Positions 1-6,211 of a DNA stretch of 9,803 bases are shown piece by piece. Position 1 is the stretch's first letter; every line of letters starts with the position of its first letter. Both the position numbers and the translations under genes were made by a program. Under the pieces are notes generated by a model. It was not told the DNA's origin, did not search any database, and saw only the letters and a list, made by a program, of their open reading frames with translations. Origin of the DNA: UBA2022 sp964621555 (GTDB lineage Bacteria > Patescibacteriota > Dojkabacteria > SC72); the NCBI GenBank assembly GCA_964621555.1, contig CAZUOO010000028.1, positions 1 to 9,803 on the forward strand, written 5' to 3'.

Positions 1-72
1 CTCCGCGGGAAGGACTCGAACCTTCAACCTACTCGTTAACAGCGAGCCGCTCCACCATTGAGCTACCGCGGA
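1..72 (-). tRNA. tRNA-Asn (anticodon GTT)
   Basis: A complete cloverleaf can be folded on the minus strand. The 7-bp acceptor stem pairs TCCGCGG (72-66) with CCGCGGA (8-2), and the discriminator base is G at position 1. The D stem is GCTC/GAGC. The anticodon stem GCTCG/CGAGT closes the loop CTGTTAA, giving anticodon GTT for asparagine. The T arm is GAAGG-TTCGAGT-CCTTC. The length is 72 nt with a short variable loop and no intron. The G discriminator fits bacterial tRNA-Asn. Whether CCA is encoded cannot be seen, because the gene's 3' end is the window edge. Confidence 0.97.
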
Positions 73-84
73 ATGATATAAAGT

Positions 85-113
85 ATTATATATTCCGATG
101 TCTCATTTGGCAA
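85..113 (-). promoter_or_regulatory. sigma70-like promoter of tRNA-Asn
   Basis: On the minus strand a -35 box TTGCCA (113-108) is followed after 17 nt by a perfect -10 box TATAAT (90-85). The expected start lies near position 78, only about 6 nt before the mature tRNA 5' end, a typical layout for a stable-RNA promoter. The assignment rests on consensus match and spacing only. Confidence 0.7.
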
Positions 114-116
114 ATG
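104..116. repeat. palindrome shared by the two divergent -35 boxes
   Basis: CATTTG-g-CAAATG is a perfect 6-bp inverted repeat around a single central base. It contains the -35 boxes of the tRNA-Asn promoter and of the rightward promoter, which overlap on opposite strands. Polymerases could not occupy both -35 sites at once, and a dimeric regulator could also bind here. The symmetry may simply follow from overlapping TTGGCA/TTGCCA boxes. Confidence 0.5.
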
Positions 117-136
117 AATAATACTATTAATATAAC
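107..136 (+). promoter_or_regulatory. candidate promoter of the thioredoxin-like/HPF pair
   Basis: A -35 box TTGGCA (107-112) and a -10 box TATAAC (131-136) are separated by 18 nt on the plus strand. Transcription would begin near 143, leaving a leader of about 70 nt before the first start codon. The -10 box is one base off consensus and the spacer is 1 nt longer than ideal, so this is weaker than the divergent tRNA promoter. Confidence 0.45.
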
Positions 137-211
137 TAGGTATTTAGAGATATAAACTATACCTTTCCTATCTCAAACTCATCTGTTACAATGTAATAAC
201 TAACATTTGAA

Positions 212-688
212 ATGCCGAATATGAAGACGATACTAACAGCTCTCACTACCGTTCTCCTAATCCTAATCTCAACCACATCTATTAAGGCTGAGGAAACAGC
301 TGATACATACCCTAGGATATATGTAAGGCAGGGATGCCAATACTGTGCAAAAGTACAGGCATTTTTAAACCAATATAGCCTTAATGATAAGGTGGAGGTA
401 ATAGAGACCTTTAATAATGCTGATAAACAGAAGGAACTAGAATCAATGTTTAAGAAATACAATGCCCCAACCTCTGATCAAGGAGTACCATTCATGGTTG
501 TAAGTGAAAGTGAATATATGGTTGGAGATAAACCAATAGTTGCATACTTCTCTGAGAAATATGATATTGAGGTGGTAGAACCTGAATATCAATCATCAAC
601 CTCTGATACCATCTTTATGGTAATAGGTGGTGCGTTACTTCTTGCGGTACTCGGATATGGACTGTATTCTGTATTTAAGAAGAACTAA
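212..688 (+). CDS. membrane-anchored thioredoxin/glutaredoxin-like protein
   Basis: The 158-residue product starts with a signal peptide or N-terminal anchor (hydrophobic residues about 5-22, possible cleavage after SIKA at 26). A thioredoxin-fold domain follows, with a redox-type CQYC motif at 42-45 and a GVPF cis-proline motif around P93. A C-terminal membrane span (about 134-154) ends in a short Lys-rich tail. The topology puts the CxxC site outside the cytoplasmic membrane, where it could form, reduce or isomerise disulfides; the direction is not visible. The CQYC pair resembles glutaredoxin-type sites more than thioredoxin CGPC. An alternative start at 221 (MKTIL) gives a more classical signal peptide. 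Neither start has a Shine-Dalgarno. It lies 17 nt upstream of the HPF gene and is probably cotranscribed with it. The fold is well supported; the substrate is unknown. Confidence 0.85.
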   Translation: MPNMKTILTALTTVLLILISTTSIKAEETADTYPRIYVRQGCQYCAKVQAFLNQYSLNDKVEVIETFNNADKQKELESMFKKYNAPTSDQGVPFMVVSESEYMVGDKPIVAYFSEKYDIEVVEPEYQSSTSDTIFMVIGGALLLAVLGYGLYSVFKKN

Positions 689-705
689 ATTATTATTTCA
701 TATCA

Positions 706-1293
706 ATGAATATTAATATTTCCTTCACGGGGATGGAACCTTCCGATGCTCTCAAATCATATCTAGAGGAGAAGATAACCAAGCACGAAGAACTTTTCAA
801 GGACATAAGTGCGGTTGATGTGGTATTAAAAGAGAATGTTAATGCCAAGGGAGTGGATAAAGACTTTACATTAATGGTCAACGTCATACTACCTCGTGCA
901 GTTGTAAGAGTGCAGGAGAGTGGTGAGGATATGTACGCCATAATAGATAAGGGAACTGATATATTGGTGAGAAGATTAAGAAGATACTACGATAGGAGGT
1001 CTAATTGGGATGGAACAACTCCATGGAGAGTTTTAGAGGCACAGGAGGCCTTGGAGATAGATATAGATGAGGTAGTAGAAAGCTATAGCGATTATGCTCC
1101 GAAGATATCACTACGAAAGAAACTTAGTGACCTAACTCCTATGCCAGAAGGTGAGGCAATAGAGAAGATGGAATTAATGGGAGACTGTCAGATACTTTTT
1201 AAGAACTCTGCAACAGGTAAGGTATCAATGATCTATACTGAGAGAGAGGGTAGCTACGTAATTGTAGAACCTTCGGATAGTTTAGAGCTATAG
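706..1293 (+). CDS. hpf: long-form ribosome hibernation promoting factor (HPF/RaiA family)
   Basis: The 195-residue protein has the two-domain long-HPF layout. The N-terminal S30AE/YfiA-type domain (about 1-100) ends in a basic helix rich in Arg (VRRLRRYYDRR, 88-98). A linker leads to the C-terminal dimerisation domain (about 132-190), with the family pattern LTPMPEGEAIEKMELMG, FKNSATGKVSMIYTE and GSYVIVEP. In the known family the N-terminal domain blocks the mRNA/tRNA channel of the 30S subunit, and the C-terminal domain joins two 70S ribosomes into inactive 100S dimers in starvation or stationary phase. The start follows the thioredoxin-like gene by 17 nt without a Shine-Dalgarno. The gene ends in TAG shortly before the shared terminator hairpin. 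Pairing with an envelope redox gene is unusual, and I infer no functional link beyond cotranscription. Confidence 0.95.
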   Translation: MNINISFTGMEPSDALKSYLEEKITKHEELFKDISAVDVVLKENVNAKGVDKDFTLMVNVILPRAVVRVQESGEDMYAIIDKGTDILVRRLRRYYDRRSNWDGTTPWRVLEAQEALEIDIDEVVESYSDYAPKISLRKKLSDLTPMPEGEAIEKMELMGDCQILFKNSATGKVSMIYTEREGSYVIVEPSDSLEL

Positions 1294-1319
1294 ATTAGAG
1301 CAAAGGACTTAGATAAACA

Positions 1320-1343
1320 AAAGGGGAGCATATGCTCCCCTTT
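1320..1343. terminator. bidirectional intrinsic terminator
   Basis: A perfect inverted repeat pairs AAAGGGGAGC with GCTCCCCTTT around an ATAT loop: a 10-bp stem with a seven-bp GC-rich core. It lies 27 nt past the hpf stop and 20 nt past the stop of the minus-strand SurA-like gene, between convergent units. The U tract is short on the plus strand (TTTAACTT) and somewhat better on the minus strand (TTTTGTTT), so it probably serves both directions and works best for the leftward operon. Confidence 0.85.
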
Positions 1344-1363
1344 AACTTCTAGATATGTAAGTA

Positions 1364-2170
1364 CTACTTACTCTCTACTTCTTTCTTCATATTATTGAAG
1401 ATGTTTAGTACTGTTTTGAATGCTCCATATGCTGGCTTAGCACTAATGTTGTTCTGTACCTTAGCACTTGTTCTCAACCCTTCCAACCATGCTGTTTTAG
1501 CTTCCTCCACCTTCTGACTAATAAAGGTTTTCTCTACTTCAACCTTTTTATCTTCAAATTTCACATTCTCATCTTGGTATAGTACTCCCTTATATTGCTC
1601 AAAGAATGCTTCCACGTCCTTATCCTCATATTTTAGTGAGGGTTCTAGGATCTTGGTAGTGATAATTTCAAGCTTAATCTGTCTTTCAATATCAGATCTA
1701 GAGATATTGTTAGCTTTAAGTGTATCTTCCAATGCTTTATCTCCTCCTAATTGCACTGAGATCTCCTTCATTCTGTCGTCTACATCTTTCTGTGTAACTG
1801 TAACGTCTTTTGCAACAGCTTCCTGTTCAATCAATGCTTCATCTATTAGTGCTGCTGATCCTTGTACTCCATATGCCTTGGCAAGTCTCTCATTAAAAGC
1901 ATTCATAGTTATTCTCTGTCCATTTACCACCGCTACGCTGTAGTCGTTGTTGAGGTATTGTACAAAGAGGTCTATTAGTGCAAATGATATTACAAATATA
2001 CCTGCATATACCAAAGTTTTGGTTACCTTCGATCCATCAAACTTAAACTGAATTTTTGACGCTGGCTTGGCAATCTCTTTTGACATATCTTGCTTCAAAG
2101 CTGCCTTAGGAGCTTTTTTTACTACTTTCTTTGATACCGCTGAAGAGGTCTTTGTTTTTGAACGTGGCAT
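1364..2170 (-). CDS. SurA-like membrane-anchored chaperone without parvulin domain
   Basis: The 268-residue product has a Lys/Ala-rich N-terminus (1-45), one membrane span (about 52-70) and an outward domain. That domain begins VAVVNGQRITMNAFNERL, the typical opening of SurA/PrsA-type N-terminal domains. Helices follow (ALIDEALIEQEAVAKDVTVTQ, 107-127), then a C-terminal helix (FISQKVEEAKTAWLEGLRTSAKV) resembling the end of the SurA core. The central peptidyl-prolyl isomerase domain is absent, so this is likely a holdase-type foldase for exported proteins rather than an isomerase. It is the last gene of the operon. The start at 2170 overlaps the upstream gene by 65 nt; an in-frame ATG at 2086 (residue 29) would avoid the overlap, and neither has a clear Shine-Dalgarno. 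I chose 2170 because the basic N-terminal stretch reads as a plausible cytoplasmic tail. Confidence 0.75.
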   Translation of the reverse strand: MPRSKTKTSSAVSKKVVKKAPKAALKQDMSKEIAKPASKIQFKFDGSKVTKTLVYAGIFVISFALIDLFVQYLNNDYSVAVVNGQRITMNAFNERLAKAYGVQGSAALIDEALIEQEAVAKDVTVTQKDVDDRMKEISVQLGGDKALEDTLKANNISRSDIERQIKLEIITTKILEPSLKYEDKDVEAFFEQYKGVLYQDENVKFEDKKVEVEKTFISQKVEEAKTAWLEGLRTSAKVQNNISAKPAYGAFKTVLNIFNNMKKEVESK

Positions 2171-2900
2171 TAAACTTGCTTATTAAAATTATTCTATATT
2201 GGTTTAGTCTATCAGAATATGTTAGAAGAATAAAGAGGAGTATTAGGAGCAGAAGGGTAGGGAAATGGCCTGTAGGTTGGAGGACAGTATCCGAACTATT
2301 TGCTTGCTTAGGAGTTGGGGTTTCAAATACATAGAAGTCATTATATGAGTTGTCTGTATCTATCATATTCTTTCTACCAAGGCTCTTACCCGATCCTGTG
2401 GTTGATGCCGTCTGATTATCTGGTACTATCGTCCCATCTTCTTTGGTAAGGTTGTTTGTATTGGGTGTGTCATATATTACGGTGTCTATTACATTCCCCT
2501 TACTGTCTAGTATCTGTATCCCATCAGATGCACCGCCTCCATTTTGCATTGCCAATTTGCTTACGTATATGTCACACCCTTCTACCTTGCTTTCACATAT
2601 TAGTATGTATGATTTACTCTCTATGATAGTCTCGACTAGTATCGCGGAGTCAGTGAATACTGTCCCAGCTACTTGTATCTTCCACCCCGTTAATGTAATC
2701 GGTGTATTTAATGGGTTGTACAATTCTATCCACTCATATCCTAGGTCTGAACCAATAGGGTCGTAGAGAAACTCATTGATAACTATAGATGAGGAGGCAA
2801 ATGTAGATCTGTTAATATTTGATATTGAAAATATGAGGATAAGGATGAGTGAAAAGTATGCTATACCTTTCCATTTGGATTTTAGGATTCTTTGTACCAT
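2106..2900 (-). CDS. lamin-tail-domain membrane protein
   Basis: The 264-residue protein starts with a basic stretch and a signal anchor (about 13-28). A lamin-tail domain (LTD, about 37-200) follows, recognisable from IVINEFLYDP, GYEWIELYNP and ITLTGWKI at its start and from SLGRKN...DTDNSYNDFYVFETPTPKQAN at its end. A second hydrophobic segment (about 213-228) leads into a basic C-terminal tail. Bacterial LTD domains are Ig-like beta folds on exported or surface proteins, and their ligands are mostly unknown. Here both ends appear membrane-embedded, with the LTD held outside. C103 and C109 inside the LTD could form a disulfide. The gene lies 51 nt after the LytM gene, and its start codon is inside an inverted repeat. 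Its 3' end overlaps the SurA-like gene. The domain call is firm; the function is not known. Confidence 0.85.
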   Translation of the reverse strand: MVQRILKSKWKGIAYFSLILILIFSISNINRSTFASSSIVINEFLYDPIGSDLGYEWIELYNPLNTPITLTGWKIQVAGTVFTDSAILVETIIESKSYILICESKVEGCDIYVSKLAMQNGGGASDGIQILDSKGNVIDTVIYDTPNTNNLTKEDGTIVPDNQTASTTGSGKSLGRKNMIDTDNSYNDFYVFETPTPKQANSSDTVLQPTGHFPTLLLLILLFILLTYSDRLNQYRIILISKFNATFKNKDLFSGIKESSKKSS

Positions 2901-2915
2901 ATCTTAATGGTACAA
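2892..2915 (-). promoter_or_regulatory. inverted repeat enclosing the LTD gene start codon
   Basis: On the coding (minus) strand TTGTACCAT and ATGGTACAA form a perfect 9-bp inverted repeat around the 6-nt loop TAAGAT. The second arm begins with the ATG of the LTD gene. In mRNA the start codon would be paired in a stem; as DNA the element could be an operator. The 51-nt gap is the widest spacing inside this operon, so a local control site is plausible but unproven. Confidence 0.5.
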
Positions 2916-2951
2916 CATAGAAGTGAAAACGAAATGAACGAGGTTGGAAAA

Positions 2952-4274
2952 CTATCTCAAGTGTAGATACAGCGCTGTGAGTCCACTTCCGTAATCAACA
3001 ATTACTGCTCTACCACCACATACGTCGGTAAACACTCTTGTTACCTTACCGTCTCTATTGGCTCTTAGTGGTGCACCTTCACCTCTGAGGTTATACCAAC
3101 CCGCAGGTACTGATCCATACACACAGTTTACACCGTTAGTCCAATATTTATCCCCTGGGTTTTGATTTCCTTGTGAACCACTTACCATATCTACTGCATA
3201 GCTATTATAGTGGGGGTATTGAGTTACAATTGCTCCGTCCATAGGGAATCTTGAACTACCGCTTCCATTACTCCAAACGAAGTGCCCTGTTGAATATGGG
3301 TTAATGATTACACCATTCTTTCTCATCTCGAAGTGCAAGTGAGATCCGAAGGAGAGCCCAGTGTGTCCTTGGAATCCAATTATCTCCCCTTTCTTAACAG
3401 GGGTGTTTGCAGGTAGCTGTCCGCTTTGGAATAGGTTGAAGATTAATTGAGAAATCTTTGCTGTTACAGCGTCTTCCTGGTGTTTAAGTTCTTCGAGGTT
3501 TTTTGCGAGTTCACTCTCTTTCTGTCTGGATATTGCAAGTAGTTTTGATTGTTCTTCTTTCTGAGAGCTTAAGTTTACCTTTTCTTCAAATAGTTTACTC
3601 TTCTTTTCTTCAATCTCTTTTCGATTCTTCTCAACTGTATTTTGCTTGGTTGCTAGTTGAATCTGCTCACTTTCAAGTACTGAAGATTGTCTATTCATCT
3701 GTGCAAGTATTTCCTTATCTTTTCTCTTGGTTTCTGAAAGGTATTTAAGTTTTCTGAAGAAGTTCTCGAAATTACTGTTCTCAAATATCATTTCAACTGG
3801 AGTTATGAACGAGTATTTATATGAGAGGGTTATTCTCTTGGTTATACTATTGTTGAGCTTATTAATCTCCTGAGATATAGTTTCAATGTTATTGGTGATT
3901 TCATTTATTTCGTTGCCTAGTATTCTAATTTCTACGTTCTTGGTTTCGATATCAACCTCCATAGATTTGATTGAGTTTTCTGTTGAAGCAATCTGTCCAT
4001 TGATATAGCTGATTCTGCCTGATAGCGATAGTTGTTGATACTGTTCATTGGTAATTCCTTTTGTCGTGTTATTTTTATCTTTATTTATCAACTGTGCTTG
4101 TTGTTGTAGGTATTCCAAACACTGATAGTCGGTCATAGTTGGAGGGCAGGTGGTACTTGCAGCTTGGGTCTGTTTGATTAAGGTTGATTTTCCAAGTGTT
4201 TCAAGCAGATATAGTGAAGAAAATATAAAGAGGGTAATTACTAATATGTTTTTCAGAACTCGGATATATTTCAT
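2952..4274 (-). CDS. coiled-coil LytM (peptidase M23-like) protein, EnvC/CwlO-type FtsX partner
   Basis: The 440-residue protein has a signal peptide or anchor (hydrophobic 9-26, possible cleavage near TQAA at 36-39). A long Glu/Lys/Asn/Gln-rich coiled coil spans about 85-280, and the C-terminal region is M23/LytM-like. In known systems FtsEX binds such coiled coils outside the membrane and switches on peptidoglycan cleavage at division. The LytM parts are in swapped order: VKKGEIIGFQGHTG and HLHFE (H312, H314) come first, then H355...YAVD (D362), APLRANRDGKVTRV and finally YLHL (H438) just before the stop. In ordinary M23 domains HxxxD and YxHL precede HLHFE. All expected ligand types are present, but the first spacing is H-x6-D, with Ser at the usual His position, so catalysis is uncertain; it could be an EnvC-like activator. 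It starts 2 nt after the ftsX stop. Confidence 0.85.
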   Translation of the reverse strand: MKYIRVLKNILVITLFIFSSLYLLETLGKSTLIKQTQAASTTCPPTMTDYQCLEYLQQQAQLINKDKNNTTKGITNEQYQQLSLSGRISYINGQIASTENSIKSMEVDIETKNVEIRILGNEINEITNNIETISQEINKLNNSITKRITLSYKYSFITPVEMIFENSNFENFFRKLKYLSETKRKDKEILAQMNRQSSVLESEQIQLATKQNTVEKNRKEIEEKKSKLFEEKVNLSSQKEEQSKLLAISRQKESELAKNLEELKHQEDAVTAKISQLIFNLFQSGQLPANTPVKKGEIIGFQGHTGLSFGSHLHFEMRKNGVIINPYSTGHFVWSNGSGSSRFPMDGAIVTQYPHYNSYAVDMVSGSQGNQNPGDKYWTNGVNCVYGSVPAGWYNLRGEGAPLRANRDGKVTRVFTDVCGGRAVIVDYGSGLTALYLHLR

Positions 4275-4276
4275 TT

Positions 4277-5215
4277 CTACTTACTTTTTACATTTAAGTA
4301 CTTAATCACAGCATAGTAGCTGCCGATTGAGCCGAAAAGCATTCCGAGGAGTACTTGAGTTAGTATAAAGATGAGGGTAAAGGAGAGATTGAAACTTCTT
4401 AGGTATGTTAAAGATAGGTCTGAAAGAATCTGTGAAATCCAGTAGTGGAAATCAGTTCCCTTTGAGTAGTACATTGAAAGGTACCATGGGAGGAGTATTA
4501 GAGTTGATGATATTAAACCACCTGTGAGGCCATAGTATGCACCTTCAAGAATAAATGGAACACGTATATACTGATCTGTACTACCTACTAGTTGCATTAT
4601 CTCAATCTCATTTTTATGTGAGAGAATATTAAAACTAATAGTTACCATGATTAACGAGAATGATATTGCAGCGAGACCTGCTATTAATACTGCTGCTCCA
4701 ATGTTAATTACGTTTGATAGCGTTTTGATATTGTCGAGTACATCTTTAAAGTAGAAGACCTCATCAACATATGCATTCTTCTCTTTCTCCGCATTTATAC
4801 TTTTAATAATAGTTTCAAGGTTATCTATTGATTTAGCTCTAATATTTAAGCTTGATGGGAGGGTATCCGCTGTAATTGTATCTACAAGGTCAGGGTCGTT
4901 TTCAAAGTCCTGCTTATATATCTCCAACGCGGCTTCTTTAGATATGTAATCTATTTTTTCAACTATCTCTTTATCATTTATCTTATCTCTAAATTTGAAT
5001 ATCTCTTCCTCTGGAGCCTCCTGCTTGAAAAATACTATTACCTGGGCTTTGGTCTCGTAGAAGGCAACTGTTTTCTGTCCGATTACTGCTAAACCAATGA
5101 ATGTGGCGGAAATTGTAAAAACAATTGATATTACAAAAATTGTGGAGAGCGATAGCCACTTATTTCTAACAATATTCATTTTTGTTGTTCGAAATATTCT
5201 CGTTATATTTTCCAT
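4277..5215 (-). CDS. ftsX: cell division ABC transporter-like permease FtsX
   Basis: The 312-residue membrane protein has the FtsX topology: cytoplasmic N-terminus, span 1 (about 22-46), a large outer loop (about 47-165), then spans at about 169-198, 219-249 and 277-302. The cytoplasmic segment between spans 2 and 3 carries the family pattern NEIEIMQLVGSTDQYIRVPFILEG, which couples to FtsE. The outer loop is where FtsX recruits coiled-coil hydrolase partners, and such a partner is encoded next. The start overlaps the ftsE stop by one base (TAATG), a layout that favours translational coupling and balanced subunit amounts. No separate Shine-Dalgarno is visible. The length is typical of the family and nothing is missing. 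Confidence 0.95.
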   Translation of the reverse strand: MENITRIFRTTKMNIVRNKWLSLSTIFVISIVFTISATFIGLAVIGQKTVAFYETKAQVIVFFKQEAPEEEIFKFRDKINDKEIVEKIDYISKEAALEIYKQDFENDPDLVDTITADTLPSSLNIRAKSIDNLETIIKSINAEKEKNAYVDEVFYFKDVLDNIKTLSNVINIGAAVLIAGLAAISFSLIMVTISFNILSHKNEIEIMQLVGSTDQYIRVPFILEGAYYGLTGGLISSTLILLPWYLSMYYSKGTDFHYWISQILSDLSLTYLRSFNLSFTLIFILTQVLLGMLFGSIGSYYAVIKYLNVKSK

Positions 5216-6201
5216 TACTTATTACTATAATAGTTCTTAGCTATCTCTTCAATCTTTTCCATATGTCTCTCTTTATATCCTTTCTTTTTAAAGGTATCTT
5301 CGGTGGTATCTAGTAGCTTTTCTATACTGTCTATGCCATCCCTACTAAGTAGTTTAGCGAGCTTTCTATCCTGTTCCATAATTTCTTGTGTAAATGTTTT
5401 TTCAGCATCTTTCTCTACTTCCTTGGCAGCTTCTTTTTCGGTAGGCTTTTCTGTGAGTCGTTTTAGGAAGCTAGGCTTTTTGGAGTCATCTCCCTTTGTT
5501 TTATTGCTGGATCCACCGTTAACATCTGAAACGATAGTTCCTTGGTTTAACCGTAAAACCCTTTTATTCATACTTTCCACTATTCCGTTGTCGTGGGTAA
5601 TTACAATTACAGTGGTTCCCCAATCGTTAATAGCTTTCAGGATATTCATAATCTCTTCTGCATTTTCTCTGTCTAAGTTCCCAGTTGGTTCATCAGCTAT
5701 AAATAGTTTAGGATCATTTGCAAGGGCTCTGGCTATTGCCACTCTTTGCTTCTCTCCTCCTGATAACTCTTCAGGGAATAGGTGTGCCCGTCCTTTCAGG
5801 TTCACAATATCAAGTAGGTAATTGGTAGTTTCATCAATTTCGCTTTTCTTCCTGTTGGTTATTTCAAGGGCAAATTGAATGTTTTCTTGAACGTTCTTAG
5901 AGGGTATTAGTTTTAAGTCCTGGAATACAATCCCTAACTGTTGTCTATAGATTGAAAGTAGTTTACGAGGTATTGAGGTAACGTTTATGTCTTCAAAATG
6001 AATCTGACCTTCTGATGGATGTTCCTGCTTAATTAATAGTCTAATAACTGTGGATTTACCTGCTCCTGAAGGTCCTACAATGAATGTAAATTCACCAGGG
6101 TCTACCACAAATGATATATCCTTCAAGGCTACAATACCCCCAGGGTACATTTTAGAAACTTCATTAAAATTGATTATAGGTAGTTGATCTGTTTTTTCCA
6201 T
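5215..6201 (-). CDS. ftsE: cell division ATP-binding protein FtsE with C-terminal extension
   Basis: This is the ATPase subunit of FtsEX. It shows Walker A GPSGAGKST (43-51), Q-loop Q94 in VFQD, signature LSGGE (146-150), Walker B LFIADEPTGN (166-175) and H-loop H203. The ABC domain ends near residue 228, the usual FtsE length. About 100 more residues follow: a charged linker (230-270), then a helical segment (about 280-325). GIDSIEKLLDTTEDTFKKKG in that segment recalls small helix-hairpin-helix-like helical domains. I chose the start at 6201 (MEKTDQ) because it has a GAGG Shine-Dalgarno, begins just before the conserved INFNEVSKMYPGG and leaves 10 nt after prfB. The open frame could extend 25 codons upstream to 6276, but that would overlap prfB. 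Confidence 0.95.
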   Translation of the reverse strand: MEKTDQLPIINFNEVSKMYPGGIVALKDISFVVDPGEFTFIVGPSGAGKSTVIRLLIKQEHPSEGQIHFEDINVTSIPRKLLSIYRQQLGIVFQDLKLIPSKNVQENIQFALEITNRKKSEIDETTNYLLDIVNLKGRAHLFPEELSGGEKQRVAIARALANDPKLFIADEPTGNLDRENAEEIMNILKAINDWGTTVIVITHDNGIVESMNKRVLRLNQGTIVSDVNGGSSNKTKGDDSKKPSFLKRLTEKPTEKEAAKEVEKDAEKTFTQEIMEQDRKLAKLLSRDGIDSIEKLLDTTEDTFKKKGYKERHMEKIEEIAKNYYSNK

Positions 6202-6203
6202 TA

Positions 6204-6208
6204 CCTCT
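6204..6208 (-). promoter_or_regulatory. ribosome binding site of ftsE
   Basis: AGAGG stands 2 nt before the ATG at 6201, between the prfB stop and ftsE. It is the only recognisable Shine-Dalgarno in front of a gene in this window and supports the downstream start for ftsE. The spacing is shorter than usual. Confidence 0.5.
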
Positions 6209-6211
6209 ATC

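Noticed and set aside
157..462. 101-codon minus-strand open frame opposite the thioredoxin-like gene
   Set aside because: It is antisense to a gene with a signal peptide, CxxC motif and membrane span, and shows no domain of its own.
2916..2951. Frameshift or readthrough continuation of the LytM protein
   Set aside because: None of the three frames after the TAG continues an M23 sequence, so truncation by a sequencing error is unlikely.
5303..5821. 172-codon plus-strand open frame opposite ftsE
   Set aside because: It is a Ser/Phe/Leu-rich mirror of the Lys/Glu-rich FtsE coding strand, with no domain and no start signal.
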